Assembly (NCBI GenBank): GCA_028285415.1 | Contig: JANQPF010000010.1 | Span: 1-64,000 of the forward strand | Reading direction: 5' to 3' | Source of the DNA: Pseudomonadales bacterium | GTDB lineage: Bacteria; Pseudomonadota; Gammaproteobacteria; Pseudomonadales; Azotimanducaceae | Length of the DNA: 64,000 nucleotides | Shown here: positions 32,791 through 40,872 of the stretch, in pieces | How the letters are laid out: each line of letters starts with the position of its first letter | Numbering within the stretch: position 1 is the stretch's first letter | Translations under genes and position numbers: made by a program | Notes under the pieces: generated by a model | Seen by the model: the letters and a program-made list of their open reading frames with translations, nothing else | Databases searched by the model: none | What the model was told of the DNA's origin: nothing

Positions 32791-33485
32791 TGTAGCCGGG
32801 CCAGCCGGTCAGCGAGAATTCGGAACGCGTCAGGAGAAAAACCGAGACCTGTGTGGCTGCTTGTCACTTCCACGTGCTCGACGTTGGGGCTGCGTTCGTC
32901 GATGCATGCCCGCCAGGCGACGACACCGTCCAGCTTCGAGTAGATGGCCGTCACCGGAACCGTCAGCGGATTGTCGTATCGCTCATCCACCAGACGCTCG
33001 ATGTCGTCCAGGCTCTCGTTCCCGGTGTCGAAGTAGCGGGCGACCGCGGTGTATTTCGGACCGCCGACGACCGGGCTGCCAAGGGTAACCACGCGGCGCA
33101 CCTGGTCCGGACAGTCGCGGGCAACTTCACGCGCCAGATAGCCGCCCAGGCTCCAGCCAACCAGGCTTACCTGCTCGTCACCGGCAACCTCCCGGACTCT
33201 GTTGCTCAGTGCCTCCAGCATGGCGAGGACGTCACCATTGTTGCGTCCGAGTTGCCAGCCTCTGGCGTTGTATCCCAGGTAGCTCAGGTAGTTACGCAGG
33301 ACGGTGGTTGATGCGTTGCCTGCACCGAAGCCTGGCCAGACGAGGACTTTTTCACCATTGCCACGGGGCGCGCGGACAAGGTTGGGAGCATTGAGCAGCA
33401 GACGTGGGAACTGCAACGGGGTCAGGGTTTCCGACCACATGGCAGCAGGCGATGGGGCGGTAATGGTTCGATTTACTGTATTCAT
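32787..33485 (-). CDS. Alpha/beta hydrolase
   Basis: A 232-residue alpha/beta hydrolase with the nucleophile elbow GWSLGG (Ser about residue 115), an N-terminal VLVWPGFGAGN oxyanion strand and a C-terminal HTGLGFSPDAFRILADRL carrying the probable catalytic His. Its pattern resembles small lipase or PGAP1-like esterases acting on lipids. The start ATG at 33485 is favoured but earlier in-frame ATGs at 33509 and 33527 are possible. No neighbour indicates the substrate. Confidence 0.7.
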   Translation of the reverse strand: MNTVNRTITAPSPAAMWSETLTPLQFPRLLLNAPNLVRAPRGNGEKVLVWPGFGAGNASTTVLRNYLSYLGYNARGWQLGRNNGDVLAMLEALSNRVREVAGDEQVSLVGWSLGGYLAREVARDCPDQVRRVVTLGSPVVGGPKYTAVARYFDTGNESLDDIERLVDERYDNPLTVPVTAIYSKLDGVVAWRACIDERSPNVEHVEVTSSHTGLGFSPDAFRILADRLARLH

Positions 33486-33702
33486 GTGCCCAGGGTATTC
33501 ATGCGTCATCAAAATTCTGTGAAGCATCGCCAGGCGTTCCCGGGTCAGAGCGAATGGTGCAGCTTAGCGTAATCGTCGGACAGTTTACGGGTTGTTCACG
33601 AGAGGGTGACGCAGTCTTCACGGGGCCAGGCCGAAGCTTCTCCCGCCCTTTGTCGAAAAGGGAAAACGACTCATTCAAACCCCTCTTTTGGAGCAACAGA
33701 TT

Positions 33703-34185
33703 ATGAAAATGACCTTCAAGCTGACCTCCGCAGCAGCGGCGCTTCTGCTGATGGTATCCTCGGCCTTTGCTGGCAACTACGCGAAAAACGATACGATTGT
33801 CGACGTTGCCGTCAACACGGATGGCTTCAGCACGCTCGTCGCTGCACTGCAGGCAGCCGAGCTGGTTGATACCCTGAACGGCGCGGGACCGTTCACCGTA
33901 TTTGCCCCGACCGATGAAGCGTTTGCCGCGCTGCCGGAAGGCGCGCTGGACGCACTGCTGGCGGACAAAGAAAAGCTAACCGCCGTGCTGACGCTGCACG
34001 TTGTTGCCGGTCGTGCGGAAGCCGCTGACGTGGTGGGTCTCGACAGCGTAACGACGGTGCAGGGCAAAGCGCTCGATATCGACACCAGCGAAGGTGTCAG
34101 CGTTGGCGGTGCCCGCGTGGTGCAGGCTGACGTTGGTGCCAGCAACGGTGTGATTCACGTCATCGATCGCGTCATTCTCCCCTAG
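33703..34185 (+). CDS. Secreted fasciclin-domain protein
   Basis: A 160-residue exported protein with a signal peptide (LTSAAAALLLMVSSAFA) and one fasciclin (FAS1) domain: STLVAALQAAELVDTLNG, GPFTVFAPTDEAFAALPEG and GVIHVIDRVILP at the end. FAS1 proteins mediate adhesion or extracellular interactions. It is a short, single-domain form common in marine bacteria. A GGAGCAACAGATT ribosome site precedes the ATG, and an independent terminator follows, so it is monocistronic. Confidence 0.88.
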   Translation: MKMTFKLTSAAAALLLMVSSAFAGNYAKNDTIVDVAVNTDGFSTLVAALQAAELVDTLNGAGPFTVFAPTDEAFAALPEGALDALLADKEKLTAVLTLHVVAGRAEAADVVGLDSVTTVQGKALDIDTSEGVSVGGARVVQADVGASNGVIHVIDRVILP

Positions 34186-34208
34186 GCTGCAAGGCCAGGA
34201 CGTTCAAG

Positions 34209-34238
34209 ACGCCGGGCGATGCCCGGCGTTTTCTTATC
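34209..34238 (+). terminator. Rho-independent terminator of the fasciclin gene
   Basis: ACGCCGGGC (34209-34217) pairs perfectly with GCCCGGCGT (34221-34229) around a 3-base loop and is followed by TTTTCTTATC. It lies 23 bp after the fasciclin stop. Confidence 0.85.
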
Positions 34239-34336
34239 TTTCGATTCTGCTTCCGACTCATCCTCCTTCGTCCGTCCACACTGACATTCTCCGTCCGATT
34301 GGCTATAAGAGAGCCTTCTTTTTCTGGGGATGTGAT

Positions 34337-34966
34337 TTGAAACTGTACAGCTTTCCGGGTGCGCCGAATCCGCGGCGCGTGCTCATTTTTGCGGCGGAGA
34401 AAGATCTTGCCCTGGAGGTGGTGAACGTCGACCTCCCCGGCCGGGAAATCAAGCAACCCGAGTTTCTTAAGAAAAATCCGAGCGGCAAGATTCCCGTGCT
34501 GGAACTCGATGACGGCCGCTGTATCGCCGAGTCGGTCGCCATATCGCGCTATCTCGAATCTCTCGTGCCGGAGCCGAACCTTTTCGGAATGGATGCTTAT
34601 GAGACCGCGGTCATCGAGATGCAGCATCGATTCATCGAGTTTGAGCTCAACATGCAGATCGGATTTGCGTGGGTGCACGGGCCAATTGTTGCAAAAATGG
34701 GTCTCATCGAGCCGATCGAAGAGATGCGCCGGCGTGGTGATGCCGGTGCGCGTAGCTACTACAAGCGCCTCAACCGGGAACTCGAGACGCGCGATTACGT
34801 CGCAGGTGACCGCTTCACCATTGCCGACATCACTGCGCTCTGCATGATCGATTTCGCGAGCGCAATGGTGAACCTCAAACCGGATGAAACCCTGGATGCG
34901 CTGTGGCGGTGGCATGCGCGTGTCAGCGAACGCCCGGCCGTCGCAAATCAGGCCGGCATGAGCTGA
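34337..34966 (+). CDS. Glutathione S-transferase
   Basis: A 209-residue glutathione transferase. The N-terminal thioredoxin-like domain (KLYSFPGAPNPRRVLIFAAE to KIPVLELDDGRCIAESVAISRYLE) contains the cis-proline IPV and the ESVAI glutathione-binding site; the C-terminal helical domain has the ADITALCMID segment. It starts at TTG. Such enzymes conjugate glutathione to electrophiles or act on epoxides and peroxides. It is the plus-strand neighbour of an AraC regulator gene, with no shared operon. Confidence 0.88.
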   Translation: MKLYSFPGAPNPRRVLIFAAEKDLALEVVNVDLPGREIKQPEFLKKNPSGKIPVLELDDGRCIAESVAISRYLESLVPEPNLFGMDAYETAVIEMQHRFIEFELNMQIGFAWVHGPIVAKMGLIEPIEEMRRRGDAGARSYYKRLNRELETRDYVAGDRFTIADITALCMIDFASAMVNLKPDETLDALWRWHARVSERPAVANQAGMS

Positions 34967-34984
34967 CCGCGGCGCGGGGCAGGG

Positions 34985-36007
34985 TCAACTGAAACGTTTG
35001 CGAAACTCCGCGGGTGCGACCCGGTGCCAGCGTTTGAACGCCCGCCGGAAGTTTGCGGCGTCGTGGTACCCGAGCAGCAACGCAATCGCTTCGACCGTCA
35101 TGCTGTCGTCTCGCAGGTAGCGCGCAGATAGCTCGGCCAGAAGACTCTCTCTGACCGTTCGGTAGCTTGTGCCGCGCTCCGTCAGACGGCGCGCCAGAGT
35201 TCGTTTGGATACGAACAGCGCGCGCGCGACGTCCTCTTCGGACGTTTCGCTGAGCGCGTTCGACAAGAGCTCCCGGCGTACTTTGTCGACAATGTCGAGG
35301 GAGGCATCCGGGAGTCTGGCGAGGAGTTCCTGACAGAGCGCATGTGCGGTCGCGTAGGCATGCGGGTCACGATTCGGATGTGATCTTCGTGCAACTTCCG
35401 CAGGCAGAAACAATGCCGAGCACGCGGCGTCGAAAGTTACCGGACAGTGGAAGTAGTCGGCGTACGCGGCGGCGTGGGCGGGGCTCGGGAAGGCGAACTC
35501 GAAGCGGGCGCTCGCCATGGCTTCGCCGAGGTAGAGCTCAACGTTCGTCTGCACGGTGAGAGCAAACGCCTCCAGAATGAGCTGCTGTACCTCTGATTCT
35601 ACCTTCGGCATCACCTGTAGCTCGCACCTCAGCTCGTCCTGCGTGAAGCTGAGCTCAGTGTTCACCAGCGGCAGGCGGATGGGTGCAAACTCCGCGGGCG
35701 TCAGCAGCGCGGTATACAGATCAGGCGCGTTCATGGCGAGATACCCGATCGGGCCGTGCACGGAACGCTGCAGATTCTGACCGCAGCGCAACCCCATCTC
35801 GGGATCGCCCAGCAGCTGCTGGCCGTTGCGGATGACGGTCAGGAACTGGGTGACATCCATGTGCAGACCGCTGCCGTCGTAGAGCACCTCCGGCGGGAGC
35901 CCCGTGCCGTGCAGATATCGGGGCAGGTCCGCTTCCTTCAGGCTCAGCACCTGGGCGATGCCCTGGGCGTAACCGCTGCAGTCAAACGTGGAGACGGGTT
36001 TGCTCAT
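34985..36007 (-). CDS. AraC-family regulator, OruR/ArgR-like
   Basis: A 340-residue AraC-type activator with a long N-terminal effector-binding domain (about 220 residues, beginning STFDCSGYAQGIAQVLSLKEADLP) and a C-terminal double helix-turn-helix (VARALFVSKRTLARRLTERG and AIALLLGYHDAANFRRAFKRW). The start MSKPVS at 36007 was chosen because earlier in-frame positions would run across the direct repeats. It is divergent from the CYP153-type P450 gene and probably activates it in response to an alkane- or alcohol-like inducer. Confidence 0.85.
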   Translation of the reverse strand: MSKPVSTFDCSGYAQGIAQVLSLKEADLPRYLHGTGLPPEVLYDGSGLHMDVTQFLTVIRNGQQLLGDPEMGLRCGQNLQRSVHGPIGYLAMNAPDLYTALLTPAEFAPIRLPLVNTELSFTQDELRCELQVMPKVESEVQQLILEAFALTVQTNVELYLGEAMASARFEFAFPSPAHAAAYADYFHCPVTFDAACSALFLPAEVARRSHPNRDPHAYATAHALCQELLARLPDASLDIVDKVRRELLSNALSETSEEDVARALFVSKRTLARRLTERGTSYRTVRESLLAELSARYLRDDSMTVEAIALLLGYHDAANFRRAFKRWHRVAPAEFRKRFS

Positions 36008-36052
36008 GGCTCGCTCATTGCGGGGAGTACCAGCGCACAGTTCCGCACATTT

Positions 36053-36109
36053 GGCAATAAATGACCCTGTCGTGTCAATAAATGACTCCTTTGTGGCAAA
36101 AAATGACCC
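36053..36109. repeat. Three direct repeats with 21-bp period, AraC operator candidate
   Basis: GGCAATAAATGACCC (36053-36067), GTCAATAAATGACTC (36074-36088) and GGCAAAAAATGACCC (36095-36109) repeat with exactly 21 bp between starts, i.e. two helical turns. The array lies in the gap between the AraC gene and the P450 gene. Iterated direct half-sites with this spacing suit an AraC dimer or higher oligomer, so this is a strong operator candidate. Confidence 0.75.
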
Positions 36110-36211
36110 GGAAAAGATGCGGGGACTCACCCACACTGCGTCGCTACACGTGCAGGCTGAGCCAGCGGCAGGCGATGCACACCCCTTTCCCGACGGGAGC
36201 GCTTTCACACC

Positions 36212-37558
36212 ATGGCTGAAGTAGAAAAGGCTGAAGTAGAAAAGGCTGAAGTAGAAAAACTGGAAGACAGAGACATCATTGAGCTGCCCACGGTGGCCGA
36301 TCTGGACATGGAATCGCCGATTCCCGATCCCTACGATCTACCGCTCGAGGAGATCAATCCGGCAAACGCCCGTCTTTTTGCTGAAGACAAGTTCGAAGCG
36401 TACTTCGAGCGGCTGCGGGAAGAAGATCCGGTTCATCTCAGCGAGACCGACTTCACCGGCCGCTACTGGAACCTGACGCGCTACGACGACATCAAAATGG
36501 TGGACCAGGACGACGCCCGCTTCTCGTCAGCGAAGGGTTTTGTGCTCGGCCCGCGCCTCGACGCGCGCCTGCCTGAGGACAGCCTCAGCGCACTCAATCT
36601 GCCGATGTTCATCGGCATGGACAATCCTGAGCACAACGACCAGCGTAAAACGGTGTCTCCGATCGTGGGGCCTTCGAGCCTCGCGCGGATGGAACCCATC
36701 ATTCGCGAACGGGTGCAGAACATTCTCGATAACCTGCCGGTCGGAGAGACGTTCAACTGGGTGGATCGCGTCTCCATTGAGCTGACCACGCAAATGCTCG
36801 CAACGCTATTCGACTTTCCCTTTGCAGAACGCCGCAAGCTCACCTGGTGGTCGGACGTTGCCACCGCCCAGCCGGGTACCGGCATCATCGATAGCGAAGA
36901 AGAGCGCAATCAGGTGATGATCGAGTGTGTGACCTACATGGCGGAGCTCTTTGCCGAGCGCAAAGCCAATCCCGGGCACGACCTCATCTCGATGCTCGCT
37001 CACGGCGAGCACACGAAACACATGAATCCCATGGAGCATCTGGGCAACCTGCTGCTCCTGATCGTCGGCGGGAACGACACGACGCGCAACTCGCTGAGCG
37101 GTGGGGTCGTTGCGTTGAACCGGTTCCCGGCGGAGTTCGAAAAGCTCCGCGGCGACCACTCACTCATCAACAACATGGTGGCGGAGATCATTCGCTGGCA
37201 GACGCCGCTCGCGCACATGCGGCGCACCGCCAACGAAGACTGCGTCATCGGCGGCAAGCACATTCGTAAGAACGATCAGCTCGTCATGTGGTACATCTCC
37301 GGTAACCGGGATACGCGTGTTTTCGAGCGCGCCGACGAACTCGTCATCGACCGCCCGAATGCCAGGCAGCACCTGTCGTTCGGGTTTGGGGTTCATCGCT
37401 GCATGGGGAATCGGCTGGCGGAAATGCAGATTCGGATTGCGTGGGAAGAAATTGTGGCGCGCTTCCACCACATCGAGGTGGTTGGCGAAGTGGAGCGCAC
37501 GTTGTCCTCGTTCGTGAAGGGCTATTCGAACGTGCCCGTTGTGGTTCACCCCCGATAG
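36212..37558 (+). CDS. CYP153-type cytochrome P450 (alkane terminal hydroxylase)
   Basis: A 448-residue bacterial P450. FGFGVHRCMGNRLAEMQ is the heme-cysteine motif, and GGNDTTRNSLSGG is the I-helix segment characteristic of CYP153; LPMFIGMDNPEHNDQRKTVSPIVGP also matches that family. CYP153 enzymes hydroxylate the terminal carbon of n-alkanes or related chains. The N-terminus carries three tandem copies of AEVEK, unusual for the family. Ferredoxin and ferredoxin reductase genes, often adjacent, are absent within the window. The gene is probably under AraC control. Confidence 0.92.
   Translation: MAEVEKAEVEKAEVEKLEDRDIIELPTVADLDMESPIPDPYDLPLEEINPANARLFAEDKFEAYFERLREEDPVHLSETDFTGRYWNLTRYDDIKMVDQDDARFSSAKGFVLGPRLDARLPEDSLSALNLPMFIGMDNPEHNDQRKTVSPIVGPSSLARMEPIIRERVQNILDNLPVGETFNWVDRVSIELTTQMLATLFDFPFAERRKLTWWSDVATAQPGTGIIDSEEERNQVMIECVTYMAELFAERKANPGHDLISMLAHGEHTKHMNPMEHLGNLLLLIVGGNDTTRNSLSGGVVALNRFPAEFEKLRGDHSLINNMVAEIIRWQTPLAHMRRTANEDCVIGGKHIRKNDQLVMWYISGNRDTRVFERADELVIDRPNARQHLSFGFGVHRCMGNRLAEMQIRIAWEEIVARFHHIEVVGEVERTLSSFVKGYSNVPVVVHPR
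36215..36259 (+). repeat. Three tandem 15-bp copies encoding AEVEK
   Basis: GCTGAAGTAGAAAAG at 36215-36229 is repeated at 36230-36244 and with one base change at 36245-36259, directly after the start codon. A length-variable array here would alter the P450 N-terminus in steps of five residues. Confidence 0.9.
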
Positions 37559-37574
37559 CGGACTGCCGGGAAAC

Positions 37575-37599
37575 AGCGTGAGACAAGCGGTCTCACGCT
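37575..37599. terminator. Perfect 10-bp inverted repeat after the P450 gene
   Basis: AGCGTGAGAC (37575-37584) and GTCTCACGCT (37590-37599) enclose AAGCG. It follows the P450 stop by 16 bp and precedes the convergent DUF533 stop. A T run is absent. It could still terminate transcription or bind a protein; the core TGAGAC-GTCTCA resembles the operator at 27116-27142. Confidence 0.5.
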
Positions 37600-37658
37600 A
37601 TACAACTGACATCGCGCCGAGCCGGATCAGCCCCTCTGTCGGCCGGCGAGTGCTCCAC

Positions 37659-38288
37659 TCAGTCGGCGTTTTCGTTTAACGCTGCTACCAGCCCTGGTGG
37701 CAACTCCATGGCGGCGGCAAGGGCATTCAGGTGTTCAGCACCGGCCGCGCAGTCGGCATCGATGGCCAGACGCGATGCGGTATACACCTCAATACGTGTT
37801 TTCATGTCGCCTGCCTGAGCAGCCAGAGCTTCGACCGGCTGCGGGGAAGTGAGCATGAGCTGCAGGTCGTCGAGCGCCGCCGACGGCAGGTCTTCTTCGA
37901 GCGCTTTCTGCCAGATCTGGCTTCTCTCCGTCTCGCTCAGATGTCCGTCGGCGTAGCCTGCAGAGATCATCGCCTGCAGGATCAACGTTGCCGTGTCGTT
38001 TTCCCGCGCGTGCTCGATAAACGCCTGCTCATCCATCACCGCGGTTGCAGGCGCCGGTAGCGCCGCCTCTGCCTCGGCCGGTTCGGCACTTTGGTCGCGG
38101 CCCTGGTATTTCTGGTAGGCGTGCCAGGCAGCGCCCCCCAGGGCAACCAGGCCACCGGCTTTCAGCAGTTTTCGCGCTGACTTTTTGTTGGTGAAAGCGC
38201 TCACGAGAGCGCCGCTTGCGGCACCGCCCAGCGCGCCGGACAGGGCAGCGCTGGTGTTGCCAGACTTCAGAAGCTTGTCGATTGGCAT
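37659..38288 (-). CDS. DUF533 family protein (TerB-like)
   Basis: A 209-residue inner-membrane-associated protein. A Gly/Ala-rich N-terminus (LSGALGGAASGALVSAF) and LLKAGGLVALGGAAWHAY form a short membrane segment, followed by a disordered Pro/Ala/Glu linker and an acidic TerB-like helical domain (DEQAFIEHARENDTATLILQAMI, DGHLSETER). DUF533 proteins are envelope-associated and of unknown function. The domain order and length agree with the family. Confidence 0.82.
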   Translation of the reverse strand: MPIDKLLKSGNTSAALSGALGGAASGALVSAFTNKKSARKLLKAGGLVALGGAAWHAYQKYQGRDQSAEPAEAEAALPAPATAVMDEQAFIEHARENDTATLILQAMISAGYADGHLSETERSQIWQKALEEDLPSAALDDLQLMLTSPQPVEALAAQAGDMKTRIEVYTASRLAIDADCAAGAEHLNALAAAMELPPGLVAALNENAD

Positions 38289-38478
38289 GTGTATTCCTCG
38301 AGTTTCTCACTCAGTCTGGCTCTGCCGACTCTTCGCGTCTATCTGATAATCGTTGACAGATCATCAGGTTCAAACGAATCGTTGCAAAGTTCGGTCGCGT
38401 CGAAGTTGCGCTGCGTAAATCTCTGCTTTTTTTCGACGCCAACCTCCAAGAGGATGCTGCCGTACCAAGGAGATTCAA

Positions 38479-38793
38479 ATGATTGTTGAGATTGATCTTG
38501 ACGCCGGACTCGATGGGGTCTGGCGTGAGCGGATAGATCGGCAGATCAGTTACAAGTTTGCGTCAGCGGGAGCCACCGTACGTATGTTGAGTGTGCAGCT
38601 CGAACTGGGCGAAGAGCAGGATACGCCGATCTATCATTGCAGGATGGAAGCCCGCTTGAAGAGCGGTGAGCGCCGCCATGCGGAAACGAAGGGTACCTAC
38701 CCGAACATGTGCGTGGCCGATGCAGCAGCGCGTCTGGCCAGGTCCATTCGTCGTGATCGAACGCTGGCGTCGGCAAGACAGGCGACCCGGTGA
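38479..38793 (+). CDS. HPF/RaiA-like ribosome-associated protein
   Basis: A 104-residue divergent member of the hibernation-promoting-factor/sigma-54 modulation fold. The alternating strand-helix order, the RMEARLKSGERRHAE strand and the Arg-rich C-terminal helix (AARLARSIRRDR) match the fold although identity to classical HPF is low. Such proteins bind the 30S decoding region in stationary phase. The ATG follows AAGGAGATTCAA. A second, different HPF-like protein is encoded 3.4 kb downstream. Confidence 0.62.
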   Translation: MIVEIDLDAGLDGVWRERIDRQISYKFASAGATVRMLSVQLELGEEQDTPIYHCRMEARLKSGERRHAETKGTYPNMCVADAAARLARSIRRDRTLASARQATR

Positions 38794-38796
38794 AGG

Positions 38797-39690
38797 TCAG
38801 TCGAGGCGCTGTCGTGCGCTTTCCGTAATGGCAAGTACCGCCGGGTGTTTGAGGCGACGTTCCGGGGAGATCGCAAAGTAGCGTTCGCCAATGTCCGATA
38901 CGCGACCGAGGATGCGCGAGTGGTACATGGAGCAGACTTCGTCTGCAATTGCGCTCGGCGCCGGAAAAATCCCCAGGCCGGCCTCGCCGAATGCTTTGAG
39001 AAGCGCGCTGTCATCGAATTCCGCAACGACCCTCGGGGTGACGTCTTCACGCTCGAACCAGTCGTCGAGACTGCGGCGTAGAGGGCTGTTCGCGACGGGC
39101 AGGAGCATGGGAGCGTCGTCGAGGCTTTCGGGGAACTGGGCGAAGCGCCGGGCAATGGACTTGTGCGCGAAGAAGCTGATGTCACTCTCCCCGAGCGCAT
39201 GATTGTACGCCTTGACGTGGGAACCTGATGGCAGCGGATGATCCGAGATGATGAGATCAAGCCGATGCACGGCGAGGTCACCCAGCAGGTAGTCGAGGTC
39301 GCCTTCCTGGCAGATCACGCGCACCGGGTCGTCCAGGCTGAGCGCGGGCTCGATGACCCGTAGCGCAACCAGCTTGGGAATGGAGTTGACGATGCCAACG
39401 TGCAGCGTGGTCGGCATGAGCGCCTGCTTGCTTTTGACCCTCTGCGTGAGCTCTGCGCCCAGCTGAAAAATTTCGTCTGCGTATTGGTTGACGACCCGTC
39501 CAGTCTCGGTGAGCGCAAGCCCTCGCCCCACGCGATTGAACAGCGGTTCGCCGACGGCTTCCTCCAGAAGCTTCAGCTGTCCGCTGATGGTCTGGGGAGT
39601 GAGATGCAGAATCTCCGCTGCTCTGGCGATGCTGCCCTCCCGCGCCACGTTCCAGAAATAAAGGAGGTGCGTGTAGTTGAGGTGCCTCAT
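38797..39690 (-). CDS. nhaR: LysR-type activator NhaR-like
   Basis: A 297-residue LysR-type regulator that closely follows NhaR: the start MRHLNYTHLLYFWNVAREGS, helix-turn-helix AARAAEILHLTPQTISGQL-like segment, and SDHPLPSGSHVKAYNHALGE in the effector domain. NhaR activates the sodium/proton antiporter gene nhaA and stress genes in response to sodium. No nhaA is visible here; the nearest transport gene is the sodium-dependent bicarbonate-type transporter. The ATG overlaps the stop of a 50-residue upstream gene. Confidence 0.85.
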   Translation of the reverse strand: MRHLNYTHLLYFWNVAREGSIARAAEILHLTPQTISGQLKLLEEAVGEPLFNRVGRGLALTETGRVVNQYADEIFQLGAELTQRVKSKQALMPTTLHVGIVNSIPKLVALRVIEPALSLDDPVRVICQEGDLDYLLGDLAVHRLDLIISDHPLPSGSHVKAYNHALGESDISFFAHKSIARRFAQFPESLDDAPMLLPVANSPLRRSLDDWFEREDVTPRVVAEFDDSALLKAFGEAGLGIFPAPSAIADEVCSMYHSRILGRVSDIGERYFAISPERRLKHPAVLAITESARQRLD

Positions 39691-39839
39691 CTGCTTCGCT
39701 GTGCCATCACGCGACGGGGTTTGCGTTCGTCGATGCTTACCGGAATACGCAGAGGCCGGGCGCGCGCGGAGCTCACGGCCCAGATGCCGTAGCACGCCAT
39801 GGCGGCGGCAACGAGGATGGTGCATACGAGCAGAGTCAT
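39687..39839 (-). CDS. 50-residue membrane microprotein coupled to nhaR
   Basis: A short gene starting MTLLVCTILVAAAMACYGIW and ending with a basic tail (RPLRIPVSIDERKPRRVMAQRSR). It has one membrane helix (residues about 2-22) and a positively charged cytoplasmic C-terminus. The ATG is preceded by GGAGAAGAAG, and its TGA overlaps the nhaR ATG as ATGA, indicating translational coupling. It is too short for routine gene callers. It could sense or assist the sodium response, but no family is recognised. Confidence 0.65.
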   Translation of the reverse strand: MTLLVCTILVAAAMACYGIWAVSSARARPLRIPVSIDERKPRRVMAQRSR

Positions 39840-40183
39840 CTTCTTCTCCAGGTTGAATTCAAGGGTTATGATGGAGCCTGTTAATAATAAGAAAAAGACG
39901 ACATATCAGAAATAGAAGATCGGTTTTGACGAACAATCTGTAAATCTTTGACTCATCAGGTTTTTCGAAGAGTAAACCCGCCTCGTCCAAAGCTCCGCTG
40001 AATCGCCCCGAGGGTTGCTTCGCTCTTCGTCGCGGCTCCCGCGGTGAGCCAGCGATCTCGCGTTCTCCAGCTGCTCTGTCAACACATCGGCTGGACCGAA
40101 CTAAATGTCCCGAAACAGTGAATAGACCTGTGGGTCAGGATCGGTAAGGTTGGCCTCAAATTCGTTTGATACTGGAGGCGATC
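39840..40183. other. Non-coding gap between nhaR microprotein and Bax-1 gene
   Basis: This 344-bp gap holds no gene that I can support. The first 130 bases are AT-rich and likely include promoters for the divergent microprotein-nhaR transcript; the second half has no convincing motif. No hairpin with a T run, tRNA or riboswitch core was recognised. Confidence 0.6.
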
Positions 40184-40864
40184 ATGGCGCTGGAGTCCCT
40201 GGAAAGCCGCTCTGCAGGTGCGCTACCTGCTGACGCCGGGCAACACCGAGTCTTACGACAAACTTATCAACTGCTGTCACTGACGCTGGCCTTCAGCGCG
40301 GTGGTCGCGGCGACGACGGCGGCGCTGAATTTGCCGCACCCGGGGCTGCTGCTCACGCTGGCCGGGTACTTCGGCTTGCTCTTCCTCACCAGCTATCTGC
40401 GGAACAGCGCCTGGGGGATCCTCAGCGTGTTCGCGCTCACCGGCTTCATGGGGTACACGCTCGGCGGCCTGCTTGGCGGCGTCCTCGCTTTGGCGAACGG
40501 AGCGGCGCTCGTTGCGAGTGCCATGGGCGTCACGGCCATCGCATTCATCGGGTTGTCACTCTATGCCCGCTCTGAGAACGCGGTTGACATGCTGCGGTTC
40601 GGGAACTTCCTGTTCATCGGGATTCTCACTGCGTTCTGCATGGGTTTGATTGCCGTGTTTTTCTCGCTACCCGGAATTGCACTTGCAGTATCCGGTCTTT
40701 TCGTCTTATTAATGTGCGGACTCATCATGTTTGAAACGCAAAACATCGTGCGTGGTGGTGAAACAAACTATTTGATGGCAACCGTGACGTTGTTCGTGGC
40801 GGTGTACAACCTCTTTGCGAGTTTGCTGCACCTCTTCACGGCGTTCGCTGGAGACGAGGGCTGA
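40184..40864 (+). CDS. Bax inhibitor-1/YccA family membrane protein
   Basis: A 226-residue protein with seven hydrophobic helices and the BI-1/YccA closing pattern (GLIMFETQNIVRGGETNYLMA TVTLF-like segment and LYNLFASLLHLF). E. coli YccA interacts with the FtsH protease, and other BI-1 proteins may be calcium-permeable channels. The ATG at 40184 is supported by GGAGGCG. It is 8 bp from the SbtA-like gene and likely co-transcribed with it. Confidence 0.88.
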   Translation: MALESLESRSAGALPADAGQHRVLRQTYQLLSLTLAFSAVVAATTAALNLPHPGLLLTLAGYFGLLFLTSYLRNSAWGILSVFALTGFMGYTLGGLLGGVLALANGAALVASAMGVTAIAFIGLSLYARSENAVDMLRFGNFLFIGILTAFCMGLIAVFFSLPGIALAVSGLFVLLMCGLIMFETQNIVRGGETNYLMATVTLFVAVYNLFASLLHLFTAFAGDEG

Positions 40865-40872
40865 CCTAGACT

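Noticed and set aside
36053-36109. Possible CRISPR-like repeat array
   Set aside because: Repeats are only 15 bp with 6-bp gaps, far too short for CRISPR; an operator array explains them better.
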